From contig PTFA01000032.1 in assembly GCA_003342895.1 (NCBI GenBank), positions 6,540,552 to 6,604,551 on the forward strand: a DNA stretch of 64,000 nucleotides. The letters run 5' to 3'. Of the stretch, positions 20,179-35,100 are shown one piece after another. This stretch comes from Casuarius casuarius (lineage: Eukaryota; Chordata; Aves; Casuariiformes; Casuariidae). The notes beneath the pieces are model-generated. The model was not told the origin of the DNA. It worked only from the letters and a program-made list of their open reading frames with translations, and searched no databases. The translations under genes were made by a program, and so were the position numbers. How positions within the stretch are numbered: position 1 is the first letter of the stretch; every line of letters starts with the position of its first letter.

Positions 20179-23100
20179 CTTTTTCTTTTTTCTTTTTTTC
20201 TTCTTCTTCCCCCTCTGGTTGAAAAACAGGAACACCTTTGCAGAATTTCAAAAGAGTGTGTTTGGTAGACTAGTCTGTAACATTGCCAAAGAGGAGACAA
20301 GTATGGCATGTGCAGTGCTTTCCAGTACTGCCAATACATGCCTCTGTCCTGAGCTCTGGTGATTCAGTCTTTGGCCTGTGCTGATGCTCCTAAAACTGCA
20401 AATGTCTTATGTCACAGACCATCTGTTTAACAAGAAATTATGTCTCTGGTTGCCTTAAACTTACTGTTAGAAAAATGGTTGGGCTGTGCTGTTAACAGGA
20501 GGAAATAGCTGAAGGCTTGGAAAGGAACAGTGGTGGAAGGGGAAAGAGTGGTAAGGTTTCCAAGTGACATTTACTGTATTTCTGTTTCTCTTCCATCATG
20601 GCTGAGTAAAGGCAAAAACTGTGTTAAAGTAATATGAAAATTTTGAAGAACTATGAGAAAAATGTCCATAACTCACCTTAGTGTCTTTGGGCACAGTGCC
20701 ATTTTAGGCAGCTGGATAGAGAAGGAGCATAAAAATAATAAGAATAGCCTTGTTCCTTGGTCTCCTTTTTTCTTGACTTTTCTTGAACTAAGTTCTGTCC
20801 CTTCTGTTTCTATCCTTGTTCATCTTTTGCTATTTATGGCCTTCAAATACTCCGATACCTCAAATATAAGAGGAATGGCAGTGCTTTTACAGGCAGAGGT
20901 TGAAGGGACAGTCACCAGACAGGTCTGCTTCTCTCCTGAAGGGACAATGAAATACAAAACTTGACTAGGCGCTAGGGATCCTTCGTTTTTACCTTAGGAG
21001 CTGCTTACAGCAGGATGTGCCTGGAAAAACTCTGTGTTGCTGATGCCACTGCTACTGATTACAGAAGCTGTCATAGCTGCCAGCCCTCTTCACTGCAACA
21101 TCAGCTATGTCTGATGTGAGTATATCTGTTTATTTTACCCTTTCTGTTAGTAATAACACCAGTGGACCTGAACAAGTATGGTATCAACAAAGAGTTGCTG
21201 TGGGGGGAAAAAACAAACTCCAATGTAGATGGGTACCGGTGGGTTTGTTTTAGCTGGTGAATGGGAGAGGGACTGACTGAGGTCAATTAGCATGACTTTG
21301 CTGGCATTCATACAACAGACTTTTAGTGGCTTACTTGGACTTGATATTGAGTGGTCTTTGACTCCTGTTTTCCCCAAACTGGAAGAGTGCTGGCTGGCCT
21401 GGGTCCAAACTGTGGTACTCATGAAAGAGTACTGCTGACTCTAGTGGCTGGAACCGTGCCCTGACTCTGCCTTCATTTACACTAGTAAGCTGGTGTAAGG
21501 CATGGCCTCTGGATACAGATTCCTTTGCATCTGACTTGGAGGGGAAATGGCAGCAGTTACAGGCTCTTGGTTTCTATTTGCAGCTCAGTTGTCTTCAGTT
21601 GTATGTTTTGATTTGCCCCTGGCAAGTTTTCTACTGCCTACAGCTTATCTAGGCTGATAGTGAATAACTGTTCAGAAAGCACAATTGCTGTTTCTGTTTA
21701 TGGCAGATGGCCAGGGCTGAATGGCCAAGACAGGCAGTGCAACATGTAAACACCTGTGGGTGGGGAAGGGAAAGAACAAGTGCAGGTATCCCAGAATTGC
21801 TCCTGGGTGGTACAGAACTTGGTCTCTTCAGGTTTCTCCCTCAAATTTGTAGAGAACTTCAGCTAACCTGGGAAGATGAGGGCAGGTAAACATCAGCTTA
21901 CTGCCTTTAAATGCACTGCCATGTGGGAATTAGCTTTATAACTTGTGTCAAGATTCAAATCATAACTTCTAAATTTACAGTTTTCTCAAAAAATAGATGC
22001 ACTTGGCATGGTAAAGCACTGAAATAGGACACTCAGTAAAATTAAAGGAATGCTAAATGTTTAGATTTTACAATCACCTGGACTGCATTGGGAAGGATTG
22101 CAGCTACTGGCTGGTGAATATGAAATTTTCTTTTACTCCTTACAGGAGAGACAGTGGGATCCTGAACTTCTGTTGCTTTTGCAGTATTTAAAGGACCCTT
22201 CAGCATTTAGTAGTGAAAATAGCATCATGCATGCACAAATGACTTCTGGAAATATATTTAGTATTTTTTCAATTTTTTTCCCAAAGACACTGATAAAGTA
22301 TGTAAGCTCATGAGTTGTTATATTGAGTAGCTTGTGATATCAGTTTTTTAAGTTTGTTTAGAGAACTGAATATTTATTATGCTGTGTGGCAGAAGTCTGT
22401 GTTATGCTCAGCAGGTAGGGTTGTATGTTAGAGTTGTGTATGCAAGTTTTGCTATAAGTTGCAAAGCTTCTGGTAAGTATCAAAGATAAAAATCAAAGAA
22501 TAATTAGTACTGTCCTGGTCACTGCCAGCATTTGTCTTTGTTTTTTTTTCTTGTTGAGTTCTTTTTGCATGACACCAGTCTCTGAAAACTGTGGTGATAT
22601 CACAAGAAAGATGTACATAATTTGCAAAGTGGAAAGGATCACAATAGATGCATGTAGGCTGCCTGTCACTCAAGTTGTCAGGTGTCTGTCTGGAACAAAG
22701 TCCACTAGAAGATCTTTTCTGTCAGTGTCTCAAGGAAATAGTCTCTGATTACAATTGAAGGAGGGAAGACGTGGGCGGGAGATGAAAATCCCTTGTTATT
22801 AATGAGCAGATCTGGGCTCCCTTAGAACTAGAGAACTCATGAAGCATAATGGTTTTCCCTGGATAATTTGGTGAACTAGGAACAGTCAGGTGATACAGTA
22901 ATGACGGCATTTGGTTTTCATAGCTTGTATTTGATTTGTTAGAACTGGCTGCTTCTAGGAGTTGCCTGGGAAATTAAAGTTCCTTATGTGGATGTTCAGA
23001 CTAGATTAATGGTGCAGTGTGTGCTGGTTGGCACAACACCTGAAGGCTGTTTCACATCCATCTTGCCGAGTGGCAGTTGCCATTTAGTTTAAACAGAGCC

Positions 23101-26100
23101 CTCAAGAAGCCAGGTCCAGCTGATTGTTTGGCAGCTTATTACTAGAGTATTTTCTTGAGGCAGTTGTAGGTGTGTGTGGAAGGGGGAAAGTGTATTCAGA
23201 ATGCTTTTATCTGGTTTGTATCCTGAACATTTTACAGATGATATAACAGTTTTGGTGATGGTTTTCACAGTATTTGCATAGACTGAAATTAATAGTTTTG
23301 TGAAAGTTTTGCTGTCTTTTACAAGGATTTTTTTTTTTGTTCCATCTCACTTGGAACAATGGGATCAGTGTTAAAACTTACGGTGTTAAGCCCCTTGCTT
23401 GCCCATCTGAAATATGAGAAAATGTGTCCTTGAACATGTAAACGTGAACATGTTCTTATGAGTAAACATGTAAATTCTGAGGAAATCAAGTGGAATACAA
23501 CATTCTGTTGGTTTCCACCCAGAAAACAAGTGCCCACTTGGGAAACGAATCTGGATCAACTGCTTGCTCTCCTCTTAGTCGGGACAGATTTAAAGGAGTG
23601 ATATTGCCCTTTCTTAGAACTCTGGCAAGACAACAGTTATATTTTTAACATCTCATAATTTAAAATTAAGATCTATAATTAAATACTAAGTTTCAGATCT
23701 CTATAACAGCCTAATACCTCACACTGTTCTAGGAATGGTAAGTGCAGAGTGCTAGCATGTTTTCTGGTTCATACAGAACTGTGTGCTGTTTACATATGAC
23801 TTCAATGTGTCAAGCATCTAACCTGCTGTTTAAGGAGTTTGACTCCAGTGAATACTGGCAGTACACAACAAACCAGAAAGTTCGATATGTAGGTTCAATG
23901 CCTTTTTGGAGTAGGAGTTCTCCTGAAAGCATGGATATGTTGCTTTAGCTCCTTTGAGGTGCTGTTTCATTGCCACCAGCTGAGTCCTCTGCAAGTAAGC
24001 AAAGCTCCTTCATGAAGTAACTTGGGTGCAAGCAAACTTGAACTCAGGTCACCTATCTGTAGACAATCCTGGGATTCATTATTCAGGTGAAAGCAGCCCA
24101 GCCTGTGGTAACTAAGTTGCAAACCACAAAGATGAGATTGAGATGCAGAAACGCTGATGGGAAGTGATCTCAATAGCTGAAAGGTGTAGCTCTAGGACAA
24201 GAGTTAGACGCTGTCGCGGTATCAGGTAAGACTGCCTCATGGAACGCAGAGTTGGACTGAAATCCCATGTGCCTTACCCTCATAAAAACAAAAGCCTCTT
24301 GGGATTAAAGTGTAATAAATACATTTTGAATTTGAATAGAAACATAGTGGAACTATGCCCAGAAAACATCTATGATCTGTCAGTTATTTACAGTCTCTCC
24401 ACAAATGAATGTAATGTCCAGACTTTCTTTAGATGTTTGGTATGGACATCTGTTGTTTGCCATAAATGAAAGGTATACTACCTTGCAACTGAAACAGTTG
24501 TATTTTTGCACAGGAGTTATAGCAGAACTCTTAAATTCCACAAGTATAAATGTATTCTGAAATAATGAGGCTGAACTTTGTGTGCAGTCTAGAAGAACTT
24601 CAACTCTGAAATGTCGAGTTGTATTCCATAAAAAGGCATCAGTGCTATGGGGGGCCCAATTGCTAGACTGTTAAACAGAGATATCCATCCCCAGATGCAC
24701 CAAAAATGCATTGATGAACAGCTAGCCTCCAACAGTCTGGACGAGATGTGTCAGTTAAGCAGCATGTGAAATTTAGTTTCAGATTTCTAGCATTTTGTGT
24801 TGACTTTCTGGAGGATGGGAGAGGAGATTTTATTTATACTCTTCAGAAAGCTTTATGTTGTCCTATTTTTATTATTTCAAATAATATGGAATAGGGTATC
24901 TGACTCTGCCCCCATCCTGCCTACAGGTAGCTTTCTTTATCTTTTTTCCTGGCTCTCTATGCTTGAAAAGGCTGTGTCTGTACTGGAGATTTCAGGAGCT
25001 GATGCCCACTGCTAGCACAGAACCTTATTAGAGTTTGCCGGATGCAGCAGCCTTTATTGGGACTGTTTACCACTCCTTCTGTTAGTGTGACAGAGCTGTT
25101 TTTTTGTTCTGTCTTGTTTTTTGTTTTTAAAGGCATGCTAAAACCTGCTTACAGCAATTCAGGTAATTGGAAAACAGTAATGCTAGTGAAACAATGCTAT
25201 CTGCTAGACACTGCCGAAAGGTAGGGCTAGTTCCTGGTTTTGTAAAGGCTAGGTGTAGTCAGGCATCTGAAGCTGGTCCAATCTTAAAAACTGTGGACTG
25301 GAGTCTTGCAAGTCTGCAATGTGGTGATCATGCAATTGGCAAAGATGCAATTTACTACTTTATAGTGCTTGTGGGATATGTCATCTCCCTGCACTCTTGT
25401 AGTATATTTAGCCTGTCTGTGGGTTGTCTGGTGTGCTGTTGTAGCATGAGTGTGTTTCAGAATTATGACCTCTGAATATTTTTCTTGATTTGGAAATCCA
25501 TACCTCTGGACAAAACAACATGTTTCTCTAGAACACAAACTGGGGCATCTCAGCATGGTAACCACAATATCCACATGTTAGTCACAGTTCCTTAGCCATT
25601 GGTACATTGACTCATAGAGACTTTCCTGGAACAGAGGGAAGGGGGTGCAAAGGGTGATTTCTGAGGTATGTAATTATTCAGTTAGTGAAATGAAATGAGA
25701 ACAGAATGAATTGGTTGAGGGCCTGGGTATGGTGGTGAGTGATTCTGGTTGCTACCATACCAGTGTTGATTATGGGTGAATTCCCCTTTAATCTACTGAA
25801 GCTGACCTCCAAAGGCTGATAATGATTTGTCATATACAGCAAAATGCTTTGTTGATGTAGTGAACTACAAGCTGAACAGCTCAACTTGACCCACGCAGTG
25901 TAGGCAAGCCCTTTACGTTGTCTGTCTGGGAAATCCAAGAGCAATCAGATGTTTTCCCAAGAAAAACCCAAAACAATAATCTTTTTGACTCCTTCGGTGG
26001 TCAGTTCTTCGAAGTTATTCAGTTTAAGAGTAGAAGACAGAGCTTATCCATGGGAGCCTGTGGCTCACTTGAGTAGCCTCAGATGGCAGCCAGATCTTCA

Positions 26101-29100
26101 TTGTAGCACCATTCCTAAGATAGTGAGAAAATCCTCTTCTCACTGATGTTGCTCTAGACTGTGCTGTTGTCTTTTTCTCATCTTCAGTACTGGAATCTAC
26201 AATAGGCAACTGTGGAAACTCAAGTATCAAGTAAGGGTATTGTGAAATAAGTAGCTATCTTACATGGGATACAGTCTATACTTCATCTGAAGACACATGG
26301 CCCCAACATATTGGGATGCTTTTGCAAGTTCCATAAAAGTTGGGGCCTTCAGTATCAAACCTAGCCATGGTGTCAACTTTCTTCTCTTTCGTAGCATTTC
26401 ATTAAGATATTTTGCCTGTCCAGCAGTCCTGTACAGTCAGTCTACAACATAATGCACCTTGATAAACTACGGTCACTCTCTTTAAATGCTTGTTGTCTCT
26501 GCTAATGTCTGTTCTAGGTCCATTTTACTTAATCCTTTAATGTATTGTTTATAACTTTTAAATCTCTTGCTCTGCAGGGTTTGTTAAATTGGGTTGAAAA
26601 AGAAAAATTGCATTTTTTTTTCTTTTTTAAAGGATACCTTTAAACAGAGAAATGATTTTTCAAAGCTGTTGCATGGATTAGTCGTATTTGGCCCTTTTTT
26701 TCTTGATTTCAATTCATTCTAAGCACTTAGAATAAAATAATTAAAGCCAACATTCCTTTCAAGTTGCCATTTAGTTTCCTACGAAAACATCCCCTTGAAC
26801 TTGTTCTTGTCTCATAACTGCATTAAAAGTATCCCTTTGTTTTGCTTATGTGGTTTGGTGCAAGTATGAGATTTGTTTAGGAACAGGGAGCACTTTAACA
26901 ACAGAAATGTTTTAAAATGTTAATGTTTTACTGTAGTCCCTTATTGATTTGGGATCTTAGTCTCATGTAATTGTGTATTTATAATTAGAGGGTTTTTACT
27001 TCTATTCTGCATTTCAATCCATTCTTAACATTGCCAGTCTTAAAGTTCACTTTATCTGACACACGCACCCCTTGTTTTGAAATGAACTAATGTTACCCTC
27101 CTTTGAAAGCAGCTATTGTAACTCTTGTTCTTTTAAATCAGTTGAGTCTAATTCAGTTGGATCTTATTGGTATTTTATTGTAGGAACCAAACATGAAAGG
27201 TATGATTTATTATGTAGGAGACTTCTTCACTTTCTCATATTGCTCCACTGTCTGCTGTGGCAAAGCAGTTCTAAAGAGCTGTTTTGTTAAAGCAGTTGTG
27301 TTAGAAATCATGTAATCAAAGTAGTGATTTAACTTGAAGATTTAAGCTTTGAATATAACAACATATGGTATTTCTCCACAGGAGCACACCTTCTATTTTG
27401 TTCATCTCAGGTACACAGATACTCCTTGTGGATGTTCTCCTTCAGAAATGGCCTCAGACTTGGCTTGTGTGATAGAAATTTAATGGTAAAACTTGCCTTT
27501 GTGGTGGGATGCCTCAATGTTCTGTACTGCTGGATAAAACCCTGAACTTCAGTTGGTGACATAACTTTACATGAGCAGCAGTGCAGTTTTCATGACACCA
27601 TTGCATGAATACAGTGAAGTTGATGCAGATGTTCTTACTTACAGTGGTACAAACAGTTTTCTATCGTGATTCTGCAGTATCTTGTTCACGTCAGTGACTT
27701 TCTCTGGGGAAGGTTTTTGGTTCTGCTGACTGTAATTAAAATGAAGAGAAACTTGTCCCTTAAATTTCTCAGGTGTCTGGAAGCTGCTGCTTCTGCTAAC
27801 CTACGTTTTGTTTCTTGATTCCAGGGTTGGATGCTAACTAAATATGGCTACAGCTTAGAAAAGTTGAAATGGGTTGTAAGCTAGTTTAGAAAAAGCTGGA
27901 TATCCTGGGCTGGTGGGACTGGGACAGCACAAACTTATAGGTAAGGTATGTTAGGCTTGAGCAGCAAACGAGATTTAAATAGGAGACTTCTAGTTTTCCA
28001 TGGCATGTGCTGCTTCTGCACCAAGGGAGAGGGTGTTGTGGGTGGTGACTGCCCCAGTTTTGCAGGAGAGATGGTGGGTACTGTGTCTGAAGGATTGGTC
28101 CTAGAGCTCCTGCTCCGTAGAAGACAGGTCACAGAGAAGGGTATAGATCTCAGTGAGACTTCTTTAAGTTGAAGTTATTGCTTGGTTCCCTCTGGCTACC
28201 TTCAAAGGAAGCTCAGCTTGGTTTCAGCTGTTAGTTCCTTCCACTCTAGCCTTCCTGCAGGATGGCAGCTGATGGTAGGTGTGCAGGGAACAAAGAAATC
28301 AGCTCCTTGAGTAAGCAGTTCTATTTTAACTGTCTTCACTGTCAGTCAGGAAAAAAAAAATAACTTCCCAAATGATGTTTGTGGCAGGGCAGGCAGAATC
28401 TCTAGAGATAGGAGTCTCGATTCACTGTAAAGGGACTGTAACTTTGCAAGAGATGCTCAAGTCTTCCAGTGATGTAGATAAAGAACTGATCCCTGCCAGT
28501 AGCTGATCGCTTATATTTTTTGAGATGTGAAAATAAGAACAGCCTTGTAACCCTAAGGGGATTGTGTCTTGGTCTTAATATCCAAGTGTGTGAGTGATAT
28601 GAATGTGGTTCCTGTCCTCTGGAACAACTTCAGTAAAACTATGAAACTGTATCCTGTAAACAAGCTTTCCTCGAAGTGATGCCCAAAAGAGGGCATTTGT
28701 GGTGCCAAGAAGATGCCTCACACCACTCCATAACTGCAATTGGTGTTAATATTTTGGTCAGAGATTACAGACATCTTTTCTGTGTTTGAAATGCTGTGCT
28801 GGGCAGCAATAGCTGAAACTTCGCTGGTTCAGTTTTTCAGAGGTTCCACACCACCACTCTTTTTCCTGTGGAGTTGCCATGTAGTGACTGACTGCAAGAC
28901 ATAATCTGTTTTCATATTTAGACTGGCAAAAATTACTTTCTAAAGAATGCAAAACCGGCTTCTGATATGCAATATTTCCTTTTTTTGAATGTGAAGAAAG
29001 TGGCTTCTTGCTCAGTCTTGTACTTGTCTTCTCTTTAGTTCCCTTAGTAACATCTTGGTAGCTGCATAAGTCTGTTTCTTTTGAGAACTTTAAGGATGCC

Positions 29101-32100
29101 ATTAGCTCTTCTCTCATTTCACAGCTTTACATAACATATGAAACTTCAGCCATTGGTTTTGAGTGCTTTGAAACATTTCGTTCTGGCAGAAGACACCTCC
29201 TATGTCTGTCTGTTCTTAGAGCCTGTGTTACTGACTTCAGTGTTGGGTCATTGCTTTTGTTTCAATGCAGAAAGGAAGTATCAAAAGCTTGGGAGGATGG
29301 AGTTAGCTGTGAAAAGTATAGCTAAATTGCTGCAACCAAAAGTGGATTATGAATGTATGTTTCAACAGTTTTCAATTCTTTCAGAAGAGCCACCTGCCAA
29401 TCTAGTGTCATTTCAAGAGATCAGTTTCTGTAATTGCCCAGAACTGTGAATTTCATGTTTTTTTCAGATAATGTTGTGTGGCTCTTCACTGTACAGATCT
29501 ATGGCTGTAACAATTATTTCAAATTTGCATTCAGTTTTATTTGTGCCTAGTATTGGTGATTTATAGTAGTAAGCCTGTAAGAGCAGTAGTAGCAGATTAC
29601 CATAATATTGGTTTTGTCAGTTTTGGAGTTTTAATTTTACTAACCCTGGCAGAAAAGCTACTAGTATGAAAGGCTACCACTGCATAAAAATAAACGTGGC
29701 AAAACTAGCATCTGTTCCAAGTGGAACAGGTTCTTGCCATAACTTATATGGAGGTGTATGAGAATTATCCTAATCGTGTTTTCCTCAGTTGTCTCTGTTA
29801 CGGTCCACATCTGGCTTCCTTTCCTCTGGCTTCCAATATTGGTGTAACCTTTCTGTCAAAAACAGATGGAGCACACAGTTCTGGTCTGCGGGGGACTTGG
29901 TGCCCAGTTCTTGATTTCTGGTGGATGTTAACTGAAACTTCTGAACAGTAATGCAGAAAGGCCTTATGACTGAGTTGAATGGCAGTGATGCTGTTTCTTG
30001 TACATAATGTGATTCAGAGAGGTAGAAATTGTGCTTTTCAGTTTTTCTTAGAAAACAAAGGTAATGACAAGTTACAAAATACCCAAATACATGAAAATAG
30101 AACAATTCAAAATGCATTTCAGGTATCTATAAAGAATTACATAATAAGTTTACATGTGGCTTAAAGAGTAGAACTAGGAACAACAATTTTAAATGAGCTT
30201 AGTGACCAAAAATAACCAGTAGCAACACTTCTACAATACTGAATGTAGCCCTAATGCAGAGAGAAATGCTATTGCTATAAAATACATGGCATCATCAGCT
30301 TTCTGTCTTGCCAAATTCAATCTGCACAAACATGCAGTGTGAACAAGGAGAAATACAATTTTTAATGAGAAATTGTATGACACGAAACACTGTCTAAAGA
30401 GTGAAAAGAATATGAAAACTTGGTGTGCTTTCTGTGATTCCTGGGATGTACTGATGAATCTAAACATCCTTCTGAAGCTGAATACAACTATAGTCAAGAT
30501 TTCAGTGGAGGAGGAGAAAGCTGAGCCAGCAGAAAGAGTGCATAGTACTTTTCTGGGTATGCAACTGTCTTGTGAACCTGCCCTTCTCTAGTAAAGGTTG
30601 CCTGGGAATGGAGGGAATGTTTCTGGATGCTACTCTTACGGTCTTAGTTTGTATGTGCTATGTAGTTCCCTCCTCAAGTGCCGTATGTTGACTTTAACAG
30701 GAGAATTTTATACCAGGTTTTGTATTGTCTTGCAGTATCATCTCGTGCTTTAGATGTGGAAGATGAAAAGCTGTTTCTAAACATGTGGTTATAGCATCAT
30801 CTTAAAAAAGAGCTTGCAGTTCTTCCCGTTTTATTCATTAAGATCACTGGAAGCAGTGTTTTTAGTAGTCATATGGCGTATTGTTAAAAACTTCCAGCCT
30901 AACGAGGTAGTAAAAAGACTATTCCATTGTTACAGATTTGTTCTACACTAGGAGAGAAACATGCATAGAAGATCTAAGATTCTTCTGGCACTGAATAACT
31001 TCTATGTTAGATCGCAAGCTCTGTGCACGCCACATGTTTTGCTTTCCCTTGCCCCTTCCCCCTTTCTGTGGGTGAGAAAAGGTGAAGGGCCTGTATTACT
31101 TTGGCTGTCAGAATGCATACAGTGAGGGACTGGTTATGGTGGACTCTTCAAGAGCAAGCAGGTGAGACCAGCAAAGGTGCTCTGTAGCTCACTGAGAGAC
31201 TCTGAAGCAGTTCAGATCAGGAATCTAGCTGGTGTTATGTATTTGTGATCCTGATTAAATGTTTGGATCTTCTGGAGTCTAGCTGTTGGAGGATGAAGAA
31301 GAGGCATTCGTAGCTGAATGGTTTCCAAGTGCAGAGAGAATGGAAATGTCTGACTGATTCTCCTTGGAGTGCTTTTAATTTGAAAGCTTAGTAAAAAATA
31401 CTTCATTGCTTAACCGTTGCTCGTTGATCGTTACAGCTGACAGGATAGGAGAAAGGTGGTAGGAGTGAACCATGGTGGGCTGGCATTGCTGTAGGTTTAA
31501 AAGTCAAAAATAAAAAAGCAAGGAAACAAAGGAAAGTCTCTTCTTTCACTGTAATCTCCCTATTTGTCTATAAGCAACTTTGATTAAATCCATGAATCTT
31601 AATGCTTTTGAACAGACCCTGAGCAGGCAGATGGTTTCAAAACTCTGAATGGTGTTGTCTTTCACCAGAGACCAGTGCTCTCTGTCTGCAAATGAGGGAT
31701 GGTCTTGATTTAGGCAGGTGAACTGATATTAATCAAGTTTCAGTTTACATCGTAGATTCCCCTAAACTGTATCTCCACCTGTAAGTGTGTATCTAAATGT
31801 TCAGAAAAATAGAAATGTAGGGTGGCAGCCAAGTCTGAAACTGGTGATAAATTTTGCAGTTATTTTTGAATAACCGCTTAAAGAGATTGACTACTGTTAA
31901 AGTAATCCCAGTGTGGGGGGTTTGTTTCTTTTCTTCTAACATCCCAAATGTCTTCATTCAAACTATGAACTTCCTTGCAATTCACACGTGATATTGCTGT
32001 CTATTCAAGCTTGTTTCTTGATTTTTTTTTTTTTTTTTTAAGAATTTTCTGCTGTAAATTAGGAATTTTCTGTCATAAAATGCAGAGTAAAACTGATATA

Positions 32101-35100
32101 GCCTTAGCTTTTATGGTTGTTGGCAGTTGTTCCTTGGGGTAAGAAACTTAAATATTTATATTAGCTTATCAGTGTGGTCTAGTTGTGATTTTATACTTTT
32201 GTGGAAGAAATAGTATCACTTAATTTCTGACAGTCTGGATTTTTTTTCTCCAACAGGAACTGTTCTTATCAGAAGCAGTAATGGCCAACTAATGCTAGTA
32301 TCTCAACAAGCAATAGCACGAGCACAGAGTCAGCCACAAAATAACACAAATGTAAGACCATCTGTACCTACCAGCACACCTGCAGTCAGAATATGTGCTG
32401 TACAGGTAACTTCTCTAACAGCTTTAATTTGAAGTAGCTGTATGTTATGCTCTTTTATAACAGGATTTGCAAAAAAAATTAAGGGTTCACTAAGTATTTG
32501 AAAGCTTTCTGAACAGACTGTTCAGCATGGCAGTATTTATTTTTCACATAAATGTCACTGTACACTTTGCTTTCTCAGTATGAAAAACCTGCCAGCAGTT
32601 ATACATGGTATAGAGAAGGAGTCCTGAATTTGAACTTAAGATGATGATGCAAATTGTTTTAAAAGCCACCTGAATCATCACTGCTAGAAACTGCAACCTT
32701 GCGGTCTTCTAATGAGAAACTTCTCAGATGCTAACTGAGCCTTAGAACATTTCCGAATGGGCTCCTGTGTCCCTAGGACGTTCCTTCTTCTCTGTGCTGT
32801 GTTGGATTTTTGTTTCCCTCTTTTGCAATGTAGCCAGCACACAAAATAAGAGGGGGCACAAAAAAGTAACCGTCTGTGTAGTTTTTCACAGCATGCTCAT
32901 CATTTAACCTTTTTATTTTGATTAAGAATTGTGTCTAAATGTCTTAATCTCTTTTCCCCTGTAAAACTATTAGACATGTAGCTTTGTTGAAAACTGTTTA
33001 AATTATATGGATTAAATAAATGATGCATGTATTACTGTAAGGGTGGGTGTCTTGGTTTATACTGGACAAGAGTAGTTATTAACTTCAGTGTCTGTTCTAT
33101 CATTGATTTGTTGGACAACTGTTTTCTGCACCATGTATATTACTTCTTTCCTTGAAGAACGCTGGCACCCAATTACTAAAGAAAGCAACAGCCGCTCCCG
33201 TGAAAACGTTATCGCAAACAACAAATTCTGTGGCTTCTACTGTTCAGCCACCTGCTGTAATACAGGTAGGTGCCAAACTTTAAATTCCTGTAGAATAACA
33301 TCCAGTGATGGAAAGAACTGAAGATCATATGGATGCATTCTTGTTATTTCTAACTCTAATCTGGCTTTCACTAGGCTAGTAACTTTTGTCCTTACAATAC
33401 ATTTCTTTACTCAATATCCCTTTCTTTTCCTAAATGCGTAATTTAATTAAACTTTTGCCAGCATGTCGGATCATCTACACTCACTGCAATAGTAGTGAGT
33501 ACAGCACTTGTACAATGGCAATGAGCAATGTATAAAACCTGGGTAAAATAAATAGTTCTGACTGTTTCCTATGCATTTGTACCTTCTGATTGAGCTCCTT
33601 TAGGCTGTAGTTGAATCTCTTCTGGTGGCTGGAGACTTTTTAGGTGCTGTCCTGTGTGGGTTCCCTGGTGCCTTTGGAAAAAAGTTATACCCAAGGTGTT
33701 GCCGGGCGGAAGGAGCTTTTTCTTCACCCCTCTCCTCTCTCAAGCTGTTTTTCATGTGTGGGGTTTTCCTTTTCTTGTTTGTTTTTCCTCATTAAAGCCT
33801 GAAGGAAGGTAGTAGCTGAAGACCTCTTCTCTAACTGAATTTGACCAACAGATTCCAAAGATGTGGATGTGAATAGACAGTGGTTGGAAATTCCTCATTA
33901 TTTTAGATGGTGTTTGTATTGTTTCTTAGGTCATATTTCTCTTCCCCTTCCAGACATAAATGCTTTAGGACTCTTCTGAAGAGGCCCTTGCTACCTGAAG
34001 AGTACAAGACTTCTCCTAGATACAATTCTTCTTCTGTTCTTGGTTCTCAGAGTTCTAGATAAACATGTATAATAAAGGAAAACTGCTTCTTTCTCCAGCT
34101 AAAATACTCTGCCCTTCTCATGACCTGGAGGAGAAACCAGAAGGAAACCTGGCTTGTACATGCTTTTTTCATTTGTGAGAGAGCTTGAATGGGACTTGGC
34201 TGTAGCTGTTGACCAAGCCCTCAGTAAATGAGCAGGATCAGTCATTCAAAAGAACATGCTAGACATATGTTCTTGACCTTGACAGTGTTTGAAGGATGAG
34301 ATGTTTGCTGACAGCTGTAACTAAGTCTGACTTACAAATTTGTCCTCTTACTGCTCTTCTGTATTAGCAACTGAAAGCAACTTACAGCTCTGCCTGTGAT
34401 GTTCTCTCTCTTCCTCCTCACTGTAGACAGATATTGTTAGGGTTAAAGGTGAAAACCTGGACACCTGTTTTTTAATACATTTTCTATTTTACTTAGAATG
34501 GAAAGAACATACCCTTTGTGTCTAATAAGAACAATAACCAGTATTCATTATCCATTTTTATTGTGAAGTATTAGTTTGAAAACCATGCATTTGTGATCTC
34601 TAGGTAGAGAGCTTTAGGATATAAAAGATGCAATCATCTGCTATACTACCCTTGCGCTCAGGAGAAGAGATGAAGGTAAAGATTTGTTCTGTCTGGTGGA
34701 TAAAACTGCCTGGGTCGTCACAGTCTAATGTAGTAAATGTTGAAGTTCATTATGCTAATACCTTCACTTTTTTTAAACTTGCATCTGCTTTTGTTCTTCT
34801 TTATTTTTCTTAGCTCTTCTCTACTTTCTTAGTTCAGTTTGATATAATCAGTTGAATCCCTCTTCCCCTGAGGTATTTGAAGAGGTGGACGTAGAATATT
34901 CCTTTTCTGTAACCTTTTTTAAGCTACAGAAGCTTGAGCACTTCTAATAGGCATAGAGTTGGCTTTAAACTGCAAGAAATATGACTCTAAGAAAAATTAA
35001 TACTGCTTTTTGTTTGGAATGGATTCCTTAAAAGCCTGCCTGTTCTGCAGAGGATTGCAATATCCATATAAGTGCCTTGTACAATAAGGTGTAAATGGGT

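Larger units (their letters stand above)
16510..32256 (+). other. TAF4B: TAF4B intron 1 (15.7 kb)
   Basis: The GC-rich start (to about 17.1 kb) belongs to the CpG island; the rest is AT-rich. It holds a T22 run at 18435-18456, an 18-bp perfect palindrome at 18875-18892, the CT microsatellite at 20131-20174 and a T18 run at 32022-32039. I found no coding exon, RNA gene or recognisable transposon. Confidence 0.75.

Noticed and set aside
20046..20339. Frames with Arg-Glu or Leu-Ser dipeptide repeats
   Set aside because: They are simple translations of the (CT)22 microsatellite and carry no sign of a gene.
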